Source of the DNA: Ursus arctos
Taxonomy: Eukaryota; Chordata; Mammalia; Carnivora; Ursidae
Direction: 5' to 3'
Assembly: GCF_023065955.2 (NCBI RefSeq)
Contig: NW_026622886.1
Span: 11,418,001-11,482,000, forward strand
Length of the DNA stretch: 64,000 nt
Made by a program: the position numbers and the translations under genes. Each line of letters begins with the position of its first letter. The stretch's first letter is position 1. Below, one piece after another: positions 13,501-28,500 of this stretch. The notes under the pieces were generated by a model that was given only the letters and a program-made list of their open reading frames with translations, was not told the DNA's origin and ran no database searches.

Positions 13501-16500
13501 CTCTAAAAGTCAATAAATCTTTTTAAAAAATCTTTTTATTTTGGAATACTTTTAGATTTACAGAAAAAATGCAGAGTTCCCATATACTCTTTACTGTTTC
13601 CCTCAATGCTAACATATTTGTTAAAACTAAGAAATTGACACTGGAATAATACTATAAACTACAGACTACTCAGATTTCACCTGTTTTCCAACTAATGTGT
13701 TTTTGTTGTTGTTGTTGTTGTTCTAATACAATCTAGGGTACCACCTTGCATTTAGTCTTCCTGTCTCCTTAGTCTCCTCCGATTTGTGACTATTTCTCAC
13801 TTTCCTTGTTTTTCGTTTTTTTTTTTAAGATTTTATTCATTTATTTGAGAGAGAGCGAAAGTGAGAGATCACAGAGGGAGAGGGAGAAGCAGGGAGCCCG
13901 ATGCAGGGCTGGATCCCAAGATGCTGAGATCATGACCTGAGCTGAAGGCAGACGCTTAGCCGACTGAGCTGCCCAGGTGCCCCTCACTTACACTGATTTC
14001 TTGATTAAGACAGTGTTTTCCAGGTTTCTCCACTGTTAAGCTACTATTGGTCCTTTTCTATATTCTGTGCTTTGAAAGGGAGTCACTAAATCCAGTCTAT
14101 ACTCAAGAAAAGGGAAATTAAGTAACTCTCCTGGGATGGGGGGGAGGGAAGGAAGGAAATTTTCCCGGAATGGTAAGTAACTACATATAATATTTCTTCC
14201 ATTCATTTTTAATTACGGAAAAGAGAGGCAGTGGCATTTACACTAAATCTCAAGAGACAGACAGTGTTCATGTATTTATTTACCTGAAGGAAAAATTACA
14301 TTTGTTGAATACTCTTACCTACCAGTATCAAGATACCAAAGATCCTTGCAGCAAACTTGACTATTCAGTGCTTTTTTGTAGCCATCTCTTCCACTCCAAA
14401 AATACAATCGAGTGCCAATTGCAACAGCACAGTGTCCAGCTCTTGGTCTTGGTCTTGAATTTTTTTTATCTTCCTGAGAATCTGATACTAGGGTGGTCCA
14501 CTCTGCTGTATCTAAAAGACAGAAATATCCATGACTATTATATTGTTCTTAAACAACAAAATAACAAAAATTCTTTTATTAATAAATTTTATTTCAGTAA
14601 GTAACTCTTAAAAGACTCACCGAGATTTAGGTAAGAAAATGAGCTAGTACATCTCCATTCACAATCATGAGGTGAAGTCTCAATATTCTCCCCCTTGTGT
14701 GGAACCCATCCACCAAAAATGTACATCCTGAACAACAAAAAGAGAGAAGATAAAGTGCTGGGTTTTTTTTTTCCTAAAGCTTTAATTTTTTTTTTTTAGA
14801 TTTAAAATGCTAAGAATAGACTGAAATTTCTTATTTGTTGACTCAAAACTCTGGGACTATTCACTTACTTAATCATGATCAAGGTAATGGGAATAAGATA
14901 ATGAATAAAATGGTCTTCTCTGAGGAGTTTACAATTTCATGAAGCAATACAGAATCAAATTCTTTCTCTCTGGCAAGTTGAAAATCAAAATTATATATAA
15001 TATACTAAACGTACGTCAGTCAGAAAGATAGTCAAATGGCCTATGACACCCAAAATCAAGTTCAGAGTTGTATGTATACAGTAATGAAAGAGGATTAAGT
15101 TTCTTATAACTTTGGTCACTGATATCTACTCAAATAAAAAACTTTAAACTATGTTCCTCGGGGCCCTACGAGTTCTTGAGACATGCCTAATAGCTGCTGA
15201 AGGAGAAGGGCTCATCAGGCAGCGCTTAGGGTCCATATGACCTCATGCCAACCAGACAAGCTTGATTTTCTATTTTATATAGAGAGTTCCAATGGAAAAT
15301 CACATTTTATAAAAGCGTTCTGATATTCTGAAAAATATATCTTATTGGATTTTGTTTATGGCTATTTTTAAAAAAGAACTAATGAGGTTCTAGTTGTTTC
15401 CTAAAACATTACTGGTAAGAAAAAGTCCCTACACAAGGAAAACACTTAATTAATTTCTATTTATACAATAATGTACAAATAAGGAAACTTGCTGATGATA
15501 GTATAACAGCTAACCTTTATGGAGTTTATGTACCAGGCACTGTTTGGAACATTTCAAACACATTAATCCACTGAATCCTCAAGACAACCTTGTGAAATAG
15601 GTTTTTTATTATCTGAATTTTATATGTGAGGAAATTGAGGTACAAACAGATTAAATTTCCCCGCCCCACGCAATACAGGACAAATACCAAAACTGGAGAC
15701 TTGAATTCATGCAATCTGGTTGCGGAGTTTATGTTCTAACCATCACTCTGTTCAAAGTTCAATCACTGACCATACATACTGAGTACATACCTGAGTACAA
15801 ATCCAGCACTACCAAAAGTAAGTAAACGAAACACTGAGTTAGGTATGTCAAACCTGGCAATGGAGGCCAGGCCAGACAACACTCTGCCTCACACTTATTT
15901 AATACCTACTCTGCGCAAGGCACTGTAAGAAATGCACAGAAATATAAGAGGCAGCAGGATAAGAAAATGGCACAGTAAGTATTTTAGCTTCTATAGGCTT
16001 ATTATTTTAGGTTTAGTAAACACAATCAAACGTTGTTAAATTCAGTAATCTATTTCTAAGCAATTGGTAACACCACTCTTCTCTGCGTGTATCTTTCTTA
16101 ACTGGGATTTTAAAAAAAAGTGAAAAAAAAAAAACCACCATACTTATTTCCTATAACACTGGCTGTGTGAAGGCTTCGTGGAAGTGGCACTGTCCCTTTA
16201 GTTTCTGGTTTTGACCAAGACATAGTTTCTAGAAGTAAAAATAAGTATATTAGCAATTTGGTTTAGTAACAGCAAATTACCTCACCTTGCAGAATTTTAA
16301 AAAATAAAACAAAAAAGGACTTACCAAAAAGAAGCAAAAATGTTTCAAAACCATTACATGAACTTCCTCTTAAAACAAACATTTCCAGCTGACATAAATA
16401 GCCAATGACAGTAATCTATTTACACCTGAATGTTTGCATTTGTAATGGAGAAGTGTACTTAGGATGCCGCCAATTTTGAATTAAAACCAGATTAGGGATT

Positions 16501-19500
16501 TTAACATTTTAGGTAAGAGCACATTGTGTAGAAGATAGTCAAAAGCGAGAGGCACACTTACCCATCGCTCACTCACTCCTAGGCTGTCTTTAAAAAGAGC
16601 TAGCCACAGTTTTTTCACTGACCAGCAATAACATCACTAATGCTACATTTCCTGTAGACAGAGTAACCATATAAATTTGATCATCCCCAAGTGGGACACT
16701 TCACAGAGCGATAATTGGTACTATTGATAATTACACACAGGACAATAAGCATCAATCAGGGCCCTCTCAGGCAAACCATGACATATGGCGACCCTATTTG
16801 TAAGGAGCACAGGAGAGTTACTGTAATAAATCAAACATTCATTTGTTTAACTTCATTGACCAGCAGCCATTTGCATCACAGGTCGGCTGTCCCAGAGCTG
16901 GCTACAAGTGCCTTCTATAAATCTAAGTGTAACTCAATAAATGCTGTAACCAAAAATATTTTTCTAAAGCAATTTTTACATTTGCCCTTATCAATCATAA
17001 CCGATTCCTGAGCCTGAATCAAGGTAACTTACCTAAGTCAAGTTGCCATAGATCATCCAGGCGAGCACCACACATTCCACCAAAGACATACATTTTAGGG
17101 CTTCCAGAATCTTTTTTGCAATATATGACGGCTGTGTGGGACTCTCTTGGAGAAGGCACAATCCCTTTAGTCACTGGAATGCTCCAACCCACAACACCAG
17201 AACCATGCTGTAGCTCCAACTCATAGAAATCATTCAAGTATCTAGGATATCATGAAATAAATTACAACATTAATATAGTATATACCTTTTATTTGATTTT
17301 TGTTTCCATTTATAAAGATAATCTATGTTTACTGTGAAAAACTCATTTAGTACCAAAAAGCATTAGAAGAGCAAAGACCCCATTCCTCATTCATTCAACA
17401 TGTATTTATCAAACACTACTGTGTATCAGGTACTCTTCTGAGGATCAGTAGAGAACAAAAGAGATTTTTAGAAAATTCCTGCCATCATTTAACCAACACT
17501 CTTGTCCACGACAGCTGTGATGGTTTCAAAACATAGCTGCAAATTCTGACACTCCTCCCATCAGGTGGTAGGGTCTACCTGTCAGTCCCCACTCGCGATT
17601 CTGGGTTACCCCACGACTGCTTCGACTAGAATAAGGTGAAATGACACTAGGTGACTTCTGAGGCTTGGCCACAGAAGGCTAATGCAGCTTCACTACAGAA
17701 CACTTGTTCTTGGAATCCTGAAGCACCATATAAGTCAAAGTGGCACAAGAACCCCATGTGGAGAGGCACATATAGGCATATAGGAGGACGGCCCCAGTTC
17801 AGCCCATCCTTCAGTCATCCCAGTGGAGGCACCAGATATGGGAGTGACCCTTCAACACTTCCCATCTCAGGGCCTAGCCATCACTGCTGTGTCCTGTCTG
17901 AATTCCTGATGCACAGAATCCCTGAACATAATAAATGGTTGTTATTTTGCATTGCTAACTTTTGGAGGAGTTTATTACATGGTACTAGATAACCAGGACA
18001 ATCACTATTGGCAATAATTGGTAACTACCCTTTCTGACCTCTATGAACATCCACATATGTATAAATGACACAGACTACAAACGTTGCTTTGCAACTTTTT
18101 TCTTTTAAAACTTTCACTCTATAATGTCATAGCAATGCCCTACATAGCCTTTTTTTTAAACTCTAGAAACTGGCATTAAACTCTTCATCTGTGACATGGA
18201 TGTTTTCAATGTTTTGAGCAAAATAACTTTTATAGGAATATATTTCCTATCAAATTATTGCTCAAATATGAGCCCCAAATTAAAACACTTTAGGACATAT
18301 AAAACTTCAAAGTTTAGGGGGCCCTGGGTGGCACAGTTGGTTAAACATCCGATTCCTGATTTCAGCTCAGGTTATGATCTCAGGGTAATGGGATCAGGCC
18401 TGCATTGGGCTCTGTGCTCAGCATGGAGTCTGCTTGAGACTCTCTCCCCTCTCCCGAAGCCCCTCCCCCCCAATAAATAAATCTTAAAAAAAACCAAAAA
18501 CTTAAAAGTTTAGACATAAAATTGTTTTCGGAAAAAACGATTCTAGATGTTATTCCAGAAAAATAAGAAATCCAAGAAAAAATATACTGCATAAGAGAAA
18601 CAGTAGACAGAGAAACCAATAATTTATAATATACTTAAATTGTTGTTTATTTTTTAAGATTTTTTTAAAATTTATTTATTTGACAGAGAGAGACAGAGAG
18701 AGCATGCACAAGCAGGGGGAGTGACAGGCAGAGGGACAGGGAGAAGCAGGCTGATGGGGGGGTCGATCCCAGGACCCCAGGATCATGACCTAAGCCGAAG
18801 GCAGATGCTTAACCGAATGAGCCACCCAGGTACCCCTAAATTTATGTTTATAAGTATAGTTGTGAGGTCTAAATAATCACTAAGAAAGACTGACCAAAAA
18901 ATTAACTTCTTAGCATTATTATAATCTGGAGTAAGATTCAAGAATACATGGAACATATGGGAAAAGCAAAAGAAGGTAAAGACAATAACCTATTCTCAAA
19001 GATGACAAGATCCTTTCAGTTTAAATGTATGTGATCATTTTTGAGCAACTAAGGCAAGCACAGAATCAGCAATGTATAACTTTCAAATCATTAAAAGGAA
19101 AGAAAAAGAACAGTAAATCAAGAAAAAGTAAAGAAAAGGAAAAATAAGCAAAGCATAGTCTACGGAAAGCAATTAATAAGATGGTTAGGTAAAAAAATTA
19201 TAAAACAATGTCAAAAGACAAACTAGAAAAAGAAATTTGGCATACATCACAGAAAAAGATAAAATTTTCTTAATGTAAAAAGTTCCTATAAGATCAAGAT
19301 TACAACCAATTACACAATAGATACAAATAAAAGGATATAAACTGATAGTTCACAGAATGAGAAATAAAAGTTGTATAAATGTGTATGTACACACACAGAG
19401 ACACAGATAAACAAACACATATACGTACACACACACAAATGTTCAACCTCGTTATGATTTTTAAAAATCTAGCAAAGTCAGGGGCCGGGGGTGGAGAACC

Positions 19501-22500
19501 AACAACAAGCAGAATAAATGGAAAACATAAAACACAAAGGTAGGAAAAAACTTCTCTATTAGGAGACAAAGTCTCTTGGGGGCAGGAAGCCTGTAAGAAA
19601 AACAAAAGAGCCCTGAAACCAGGGTGCCTGGTGGCTCAACTGGTTAAGTGTCTGCGTTTGGCTCAGGTCATGATCTCAGGGGCCTGGGATCAAGTCCCAT
19701 GTCTAGCTCCCTGCTCTACAAGGAGTCTGCTTCTCCCACTGCCCCTTCCCCTACTCATTTTCTCTCCCTCAAATAAATAAAATCTAAAAAGAAAGAAAGA
19801 AAAAAGAACCCTGAAACCAGCTGTAAGCAATTAAGAGCAATGATAATATCAAAACTATCTGACAACTAACGTGGCATAGACTTACGCAGATAAGAACGGA
19901 TGCCAGCCAGTAAGCTATACCAGTTCATACTGATCAACTGTTAGTCCTGTTTACAAAAGATAAGTCTACAACAAAATACTACACACAGATTGAAAAGTAG
20001 ATATACAAGAAATAAACAATAAATTCACAATCTCACTGGGAGATTTTAACATGTCATTCAGAAGTTGACATGATCTACTCACAAAATAAAAAAGCTTCAA
20101 ATAATAATTTAAAACAGTGATTTAATAAAGAACCTTGTACCCAAACAACAAAGAATTTATAATCTTTATGAACACCTATGGAATAATCACAAAAACTGAT
20201 TGACATATACCACAAAGACAATCTCCAAAAAGGAGAAACCACATAGAACACATATTTTTTAACCCAATATAATAAAGCTACATATTAGCAACAATAACAA
20301 AACTTTCCATTTGGAAATTTTTACAAATTTATGCCAAATTACTTTTGGGTTAAAGAGAAAATAAAAGGGCGCCTGGGTGGGCTTGGTGGGTTAAGCGTCT
20401 GCCTTCGGTTCAGGTCATCAACCCCGGGGTCCTGGGATTGAGTCCCACATTGGGCTCCCTGCTCAGCAAGGAGTCTGCTTCTCCTTCTCCCTCTGCCTGC
20501 TGCTCCCCCTGCTTGTGCTCTTTCTCTCTTTCAAATAAATAAATAAAAATCTTTAAAAAAAAGATAAAATAAAAAGTAATGACAATAAGAGCACTACATA
20601 TAAAAATCCATGGAATATGGCCAAAGCCATAATGAGAGGAAAATATGTAGCATTAATAGAAAATAACACTGAAAATAAGTGAACTACTAGGCATTCAAAT
20701 TACTAGAAGTTAGAAAAAAGTTAGAAAAGGCACCAAAATTATTAAAAGTTTAAAAGAAGTTAGAAAAAAAGGAAAAATTTAAAGAAATGGAATGAAGAAA
20801 ATAAGTGAAAAATAAAAATAAATCAATAACACTAAAAAATTGAGCTACCCTATGATCCAGCCATTGCACTACTGGGTATTTACCCCAAAGATACAGACGT
20901 AGTGAAGAGAAGGGCCATATGCACCCCAATGTTCATAGCAGCATTGTCCACAATAGCTAAATCGTGGAAGGAGCCGAGATGCCCTTCAACAGATGACTGG
21001 ATTAAGAAGATGTGGTCCATTTATACAATGGAGTATTACTCAGCTATCAGAAAGAACGATTACACAACATTTGCAGCAACATGGACAGGACTGGAGGAGA
21101 TTATGCTAAGTGAAATAAGTCAAGCAGAGAAAGACAATTATCATATGGTTTCACTCATTTATGGAACATAAGAAATAGGAAGACCGGTAGGAGAAGGAAG
21201 GGAAGAATGAAGGGGGGGGGGTAAACAGAAGGGGGAATGAACCATGAGAGACTGTGGACTCTGGGAAACAAACTGAGAGCTTCAGAGGGGAGGGGAGTGG
21301 GGGATTGGGCTAGGCCGGTGATGGGTATTAAGGAGGGCACATACTGGATGGTGCAAATAATGAATCATGGAACGCTACATTAGAAACTAAGGGTATACTG
21401 TATGGTGACTAACGTAACATAATAAAAAATTATTAAAAAAAATGGTTCTTTGAAACCACCAAGCCACTCACGAGTCTGATTAGAGAAAAGACAACACACA
21501 CATTTATAAATGAGAAAAGAGATGTGACTACAGATAGATTCTAAAGATATACAGAGAACTATCTTACAATTTTTATCAAAAAATGTAAAAATCTAAATGA
21601 AATGGGTGATTTTTCAAGGAAAACATAAATTACAAAATGATTCAAGAGAAAGAAAATCTAAATAGATCAATAACTATAAGAGATATTGAAAAGGTAGGCA
21701 AAGATCATCCTCCTAAATTATACCAATTTCAGACAATTACAGGAAATTTCTTCTAAATTTTTAATAAATTATGTTATCTAAGCATAATAAAAGATGGAAA
21801 GCTTCCCATAACCTCAGAACACAGCTCTGATTATGTTCCCAGGAATAACAGAGTCCTGATACTCAAATCAGATTTGAATAGGACCCCACTACCCCAAATA
21901 AAGTCAATACAGGAAAAATCACTAGTGACTATAGATAATATAAATAAATGTTAGCAAAATGAATTCAGCAAAGTATGAAAAGAACACTGTAATGCAATGA
22001 GTTTAACTACAAATAAAAAGATGGCTTATATTTCAGAAAATAATAATATAATTAACACAATGAATTAAAGAAAAGAAACAACAAGCTCATTTCTATGTCT
22101 GAAATGAATATGAACATCCATTTTTAGTTAAAAAGAGAAAAAAAACTAATTAGCAAACTAGAAATTTTTAAAAACTTCCTTAATCTGATCAAAGGCAAAT
22201 ACTAGAAACTTATAGCAAACATCACAATTACTGATAGAAAGGTAAATATATTAATGAAACAGAATACAGTCTTGAACAAGAGTTGACAAACATTTTCTGT
22301 AAAAAGCTAGACAGTAAATATTTTAGGCTATGGGAGCTCTAAGGTCTGTCACAACTACTCAACTTTGCTCTTTTTTTTTTTTTTTAAGATTTCATTTATT
22401 TATTTGAGAGAAAAAGAGAGCATGAGATAGAGCACAAGCAGTGGAGAGGGAGAAGCAGGCTTTCCATGTAGCAGGGAGCCCAATGTGGGCCTCGATCCCA

Positions 22501-25500
22501 GGATCCTGACCTAAGCCAAAGGCAGCCACTTCACCAACTGAGCCACCCATGGGCCCCTCAACTTTGCTCTTTTAATATGAAAGCAGCCAGAGACAACATG
22601 TAAATCAATGGGCATGCCTGTGTTCCAATAAAACTTTATTAACAAAGACAGGTAGCTGGCAGGCCAAATTTGGCCCACAGAGTGTAGTTCATATTCCCTG
22701 TCCTGAAAGCCCAGAAAAAGACCCATTTATATGAGGATTAAGCTATGATAGAGATGGGACTTCAAATCAGTGAGGAAAAAAATAGCTTATTTAATAAATG
22801 GTGGTAGAGAATTGAAAATCCATCAGGAAGAAAAAGTAAAAATCGTCATACTAGTCACAAAGATATATTCTATTAATATTTTAAACATAAAGAACAAAGC
22901 TGTGAATGTACTAGACAGTTGTGGGGTAAAAGAATCTTCCTAAGCAGAAAGCAATAAAAGAAAAATATTGTCAAACCTGATAAAACAAAAATGAAAACCC
23001 TTTTAAAAAAGGCAAACAGAAGACTTGGAAAAAATATGAATTATGGTAATGGATACATGACATAGTAAACTGACTAAAATCATTGAATTATATGTATAAA
23101 AAGGATGAATTTTATGGTATATAATTTTTTTACAGATTTTATTTATTTATTTCACAGAGAGAGACAGCGAGAGAGGGAACACAAGCAGGGGGAGTGTGAG
23201 AGGGAGAAGCAGGCTTCCCACCGAGCAGGGAGCCCGATGCGGGGCTTGATCCCAGGATCCTGGGATCACGACCTGAGCTGAAGGCAGACGCTTAATGGCT
23301 GAGCCACCCAGGCACCCCTATGGTATACAATTCATACTCTATTTAAAAAGGAAAAATGAATAAGGATAGGAACAATTTCGAAAAAGGAATCGCAAATTTC
23401 CAATAAGCATAGTTAATCAAGCTCATTGCCAGTTTTTAAAAAAGATTTATTTATTTATTTATTTAAGATAGAGGGCAAGAGTGAGCATGCACACATATGG
23501 GAAGGAGTAGAGAGGGTAGAAGAGGACAAGCTGACTCTGCACTGAGCCTGCAGCCCCACATAGGGTTGGATCTCATGACCCCGAAATCATGACCTGAGCC
23601 AAAATCAAGAGTCGGACACAACTGACTGAGCCACCCAGGTGCCCCAATCATTACCAGTTTTTTTTTTTTAAAGATTTTATTTATTTGACAGAGAGCGAGA
23701 GAGCACAAGCAGGGGGAACAGTAGGAGAGGGAGAAGCAGGCTCCCCGCCACCGAGCAGGGCGCCTGATGCGGGGCTTGATCCCAGGATCCTGGGATCATG
23801 ACCTGAGCCGAAGGCATACGCTTAACCATCTGAGCCACCCAGGCGCCCCTCATTACCAGTTTTTAAGAAATTAAAATAAATCCATTAAATGTATTTCACC
23901 TATTAGTTTGGTAAAAACTAAGAGGAGTGAGACAATTCAATATCATTAAGGGTGTAGGCAGTCCCGCACACTGGTATTAGGAGTATAAAATGGTTCTGTC
24001 TCTTTGGAGGTTGATTCAGGAATACCGAACAAACTTGAATGTAAATACCCTTGACCTCCCTCCCACTGAATCCATTTAGAAGTACGAATCCTACAAAAAT
24101 TGGGGCGCCTGGGTTGCTCAGTTGTTAAGTATGTGACTCTTGATTTCGGCTGAGGCCATGATCTCAGGATCATGAGATCAAGCCCTGTGGCCAGCTCCAT
24201 GCATAGCATGGATTCTCTCTCCCTCTGCCCACCCCCCCCAACCCTCACTAGCTCTTTCTCTCTCTAAAAAAAACAAAACCAAAAATAGTTATACATGTGC
24301 AAAGACCGAAATAGCAAAAAAGTAGAAATATTTAAATGTCTACCAGAAGGGGAATGGTTAAGTAATTTGCATAATTCAGACTACTTTTCAGCCATTAAAA
24401 AAAAATAAGGTCAATTTTTATCTACTGCCCTAAAAGATCTCAAAGATACACTGTTAAAGGAAAAAAAGAACAAAAACAAACAGGTAAACACCCAAAGTTG
24501 CAGAGCAAGAAGAAAGATCCCACTTCTATAAAAGAGAATACATGTCTGTGTAGGATCAGATCAATGTTCCCCACCTCCCCTCTCCTGCTAGGCAGAACAC
24601 TCAGTCCTGGACTGCTGACCAATGGAATGTGAACAGAAATGAATCCGCTAGCTTTAACCAGAGGCTTTCAAAAGCACTGCATCTATCTATTTGCTCCCTC
24701 ACGCAGCATAAACTTGAGAAGCTTGCCCTTTATACACAATAACCTAAAAAAAGCTAACTAATAAATGTTACATGAAAAAGGTTCTAAAAGATGCACATCA
24801 AGTTGAATTATGTGTTTGCCTGTGTTGGAGGACAGTGATGCTGTAAGAAAGAACTGCATATACTTTCTAAGTTCTTGCATTTTTACAAGTCTATCTAGAA
24901 AAATCTGTTCAATGTAAAAATGAAAAAGACGTGTCAGAAGTAAAAGTATCTGGAATAGTATGTTGGGATAAATTTTTTTCCTTTTCTCCAGTTTTCAAGT
25001 TTACCATGTTTTAGTAAGTGTCATTTTTTTAAAGTTTGGAAAAGACAAAAAAGCTAAGACTCTAACATCAATGTTATGTAGGTAATATATTGATGGCAAC
25101 CTGCAAGTATTTTGAAAATGATGCCAACGATCTTATTTAGCCATCAGAATGACACCGAAACGTAGATATTGAATCACTCCCATTTCACAGTCAAGGAAAA
25201 CAGGATTAGATCACTTCCGCTAAAGGACAACCACATGGTAAGCAGTGAATCAGAAAACAGTCTTTCGGACTCTAAATCTCCAAATCCTGAGTGCTATAAT
25301 GACAATGTGATCAAAACAATATGCAAAAAAAAAAAAAAAAAAGATAGTGATTAGTTCTGTTTGGAAAAAGGAGACGATTGGTTCAAAAAGTATTTGCTAG
25401 TGTGAACCACTGTAACAGCTTCCTGTATGAAAAGTGAATATGATAACCTTTATTTTACAGTGAGATTTTTGTCACCAAATTCCCAGAGACATCTAATTTG

Positions 25501-28500
25501 AAAATAACCATTTGTTACTTTTCATTATCATTAATGACAAGTGAAATACATTATGGCTCAATATATAAAAATAGGTTGCTATAAGCAATTACATTAGTAT
25601 CATTTAATAAGATGATTTCTGATTAGAAAAGGCATAGTTTTGAAAACAGATATATATTCCAGGGACTAAGGAAAACACAACTGCACACAAATTTGTTCAC
25701 TGTTAGGTTTAAATGCAAAAGGCTAAGTTTCATCCCTTTTAATAACTGAAAATGGTGGAAATTAAATGTTCTTAATCTAAGTCATAAAGTAAACATTTGG
25801 TCCAAAAAAGAATCAGCATACCTGGGAACATTATTGTTTGAATCTTCACTTTCATTTGCCAGACCACCAAACAAATAGCATTTGTTACCATATAAAGAGA
25901 AGCTATGTCCAAGCCGAGGACACGGAGGTAAACCAGAAGAAGGGGGGTGGGGTTTCACTTTTTTCCATAACCAACGACTTGCCTATAAAAGAGCATAAAT
26001 ACAATCAGACAATATCAAGAAAGCGTTCCTATATTATCAATAGTATAACATCATACCAATACATTTTAATTGAAATCCAATCAGAAGGTTCCAATAAGCT
26101 AGTCTAGGGACAAATGACAAGTAAACAGGTAACTTCTGCAACTAAAATAAACACTGAAACAGAAATTCAGTTTAGTTTTCCTGGGGCGCCTGGGTGGCTC
26201 AATCGGTTAAGAGTCCAACTCGATTTCGGCTCAGGGGCATGAAGGCCCAGTGTGCAGCCTGCACAGGATTCTCTCCTCTCCCTCTGCCCCTCTGTCCCCC
26301 ATCCAAAAAAGGAAAGAAAGTCAGTCTAGTTTTCCATATTCACAGCCTTCCTCAACAACAACCTAAGCCCAGAATAATAAACACCAGTAGTTCAAAAATA
26401 TTTTCTAGATGAAAAATTAAATATACATAGCTTTAAGATTAAATGAAATTTATATATTCTTACTTTCTGAAATTAGGTAATCCATAGATAGTATATATTT
26501 CAACCTTTAAATAAGCATAAAGATCATTTAACAAACCAAACTCCAAAACTTATGCTCTGGCTATGGATGCTCTATTTACCTAAAACCATTTATTTATCAG
26601 TAGGTATAATTCACCTACACCTGACAATCAGCAGATGTCCTCATGATAACAGCCCTGTGAACATATGCACAGTTCAGAAATAAAAGTCAATTAAGGGCTG
26701 TCAGAGAGGGCTCTGAGTGTGGTTTAACAGAACCAAATTTATAAAGGACATATGAAACTGTACCCCTTTTTTGTATGTATTGCCAGGGGAAAAAATAGTG
26801 TTTATTAGTGTGAGGGTAACAATCTCTATAATGAAGGCAGAGGTTTGCAAAGTATGGTCTGGGGACCAGCAGCAGCACATGGGAACTTGGAAGGAATGCC
26901 AGGGGTGAGGCCCCACACCAGATGATACTGATTCAGAAACTCTGGGGGCAGGGACCAGCAATCTGTGTTTTCACAAGCCTTCTGATGCTTCTGTTGCTGC
27001 TAAAGTTGAAGAACTAAGATACAAAAACCTAAACGTGTAACATGTATAACTGACGCTAAGTAACAGATATCTTAATGTTACAACTGTTACACTGGGTATT
27101 GAAAAAAGACTGACATTAGAAACTCTGGCTTTTTAGTGAATTGGAAACCTTTTTCTTGAAGCTATAAAATGTGAAGCTCATACTATGTTAAACGTGTAAT
27201 GAAATATTTTGCAATCTTTCAAAGAATTAGGAGCAATATTATTAAAGCTGAAAATTGAGATAAATTTGAAATATACTTACTTGCAACTCATATAACTCAT
27301 TGCTGTATCTTCCATATTCAACCATTCCCCCAAATACTAATATTCTGGTACCATCACAGACAAATCCATGGGCAGCGCAACCTGGAGGGATGTCTCCTCT
27401 AACAGCCGGTAGGAACCACTGATTTGTAACTAGTTGCCAAAATAAAATTAAAACCAATGATAATAAACAGTTATCGCAAACTATGAGTATATACTTTACA
27501 TTTATTATCTGTATCAGTGGTTGTTGGAGATGGGAGATGACTTTGCCCCCAGGAGCAAACTAAAAATGTGTAGTTGTTTAACTGGAGGGAGGGGAGAGAT
27601 GCTACTGGCAACTAGTGGGTAGAGAATAGAGATGCTGCCAAACACCTTACAATATACAGCACGTGCTCTTACAACAAATAATTCTCTGGTTCAAAGTGGC
27701 AGTAGTGCTGCTGTTGAAAAACCCTAATCTGTATAATTTAATTCTTACCAAAACCCTATGTGGTGAGTATCATCATCTCTATTTAACAAGTGAAATCTGA
27801 CATTTAAGTTTGGTAACTTTAGCGCTGATCCTGGGGAACTGGCAGAGCAAAATTCAAACCAGGTCTAACTTATTACAAAGCCAGGATTTTTACACTATAC
27901 CAAATTGTCAAATAACTTTTAAACTATATATTAGAGTGCCAGGAAGAGGAGAGGGTGAAAAAACGAAATTTCTCCTAGGCCACTATTTTATTAACCTTAA
28001 AATGACCACTATGATTAAGTTATTTGGTGAAAGCCACTGATATGACATAGACCCGAAATTCAGTGATTAACCTTACACCAAGGAAACAGCTTTCTCTTGC
28101 TAGCTGGCGCATTTACAAGTTGGGGAAAATGAAATTCCATCCTCCTTTCTATCCCAAAGGCACTCAAAGGCAGGGCCTCCCCGGCCAGGGGCACTTATGA
28201 TTTGTAGCGGTGCTCAAGCTGACAGTCCTCTTTCCAAGCGCTGCACAACCAAGCTTCAGCACACACACCCAACTATACGGAGAGACAGGCGCCGGTCTGA
28301 CCAACGAACCACTTCCCCGCCAGTTAAGAGGGTTACCAATGGGGTAAAAATCTTGACTGCCACCTGCCAGATACGGGGTTGTATTTGGGGTGAAAGTACC
28401 AGGCCTCTCGTTTTCCCTCCTCAGCCCTCCCCTCGCCCCGATTCGTTTCCTCCTAAGGAAAAACCGCAGGTAAAGACGAGAATGGCCCGGAGCAGCTTCG

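Larger units (their letters stand above)
18890..25040 (+). mobile_element. Old, A-rich L1-type LINE, heavily interrupted
   Basis: Most of HCFC2 intron 3 is adenine-rich L1 ORF2-like sequence in one orientation. Recognisable blocks include the CCATAATGAGAGGAAAATAT region, AGACAATTACAGGAAATTTC and TAAATAAATGGTGGTAGAGA, with a 3'-end-like part near 24.3-25.0 kb. It may be more than one related insertion. Numerous stops leave only short frames. It is interrupted by a younger L1, a hAT-like element and about seven SINEs. Confidence 0.65.

Noticed and set aside
20902..21171. 89-codon frame with a clean protein-like sequence
   Set aside because: It is the C-terminus of L1 ORF2 in a 5'-truncated copy, not a host gene.
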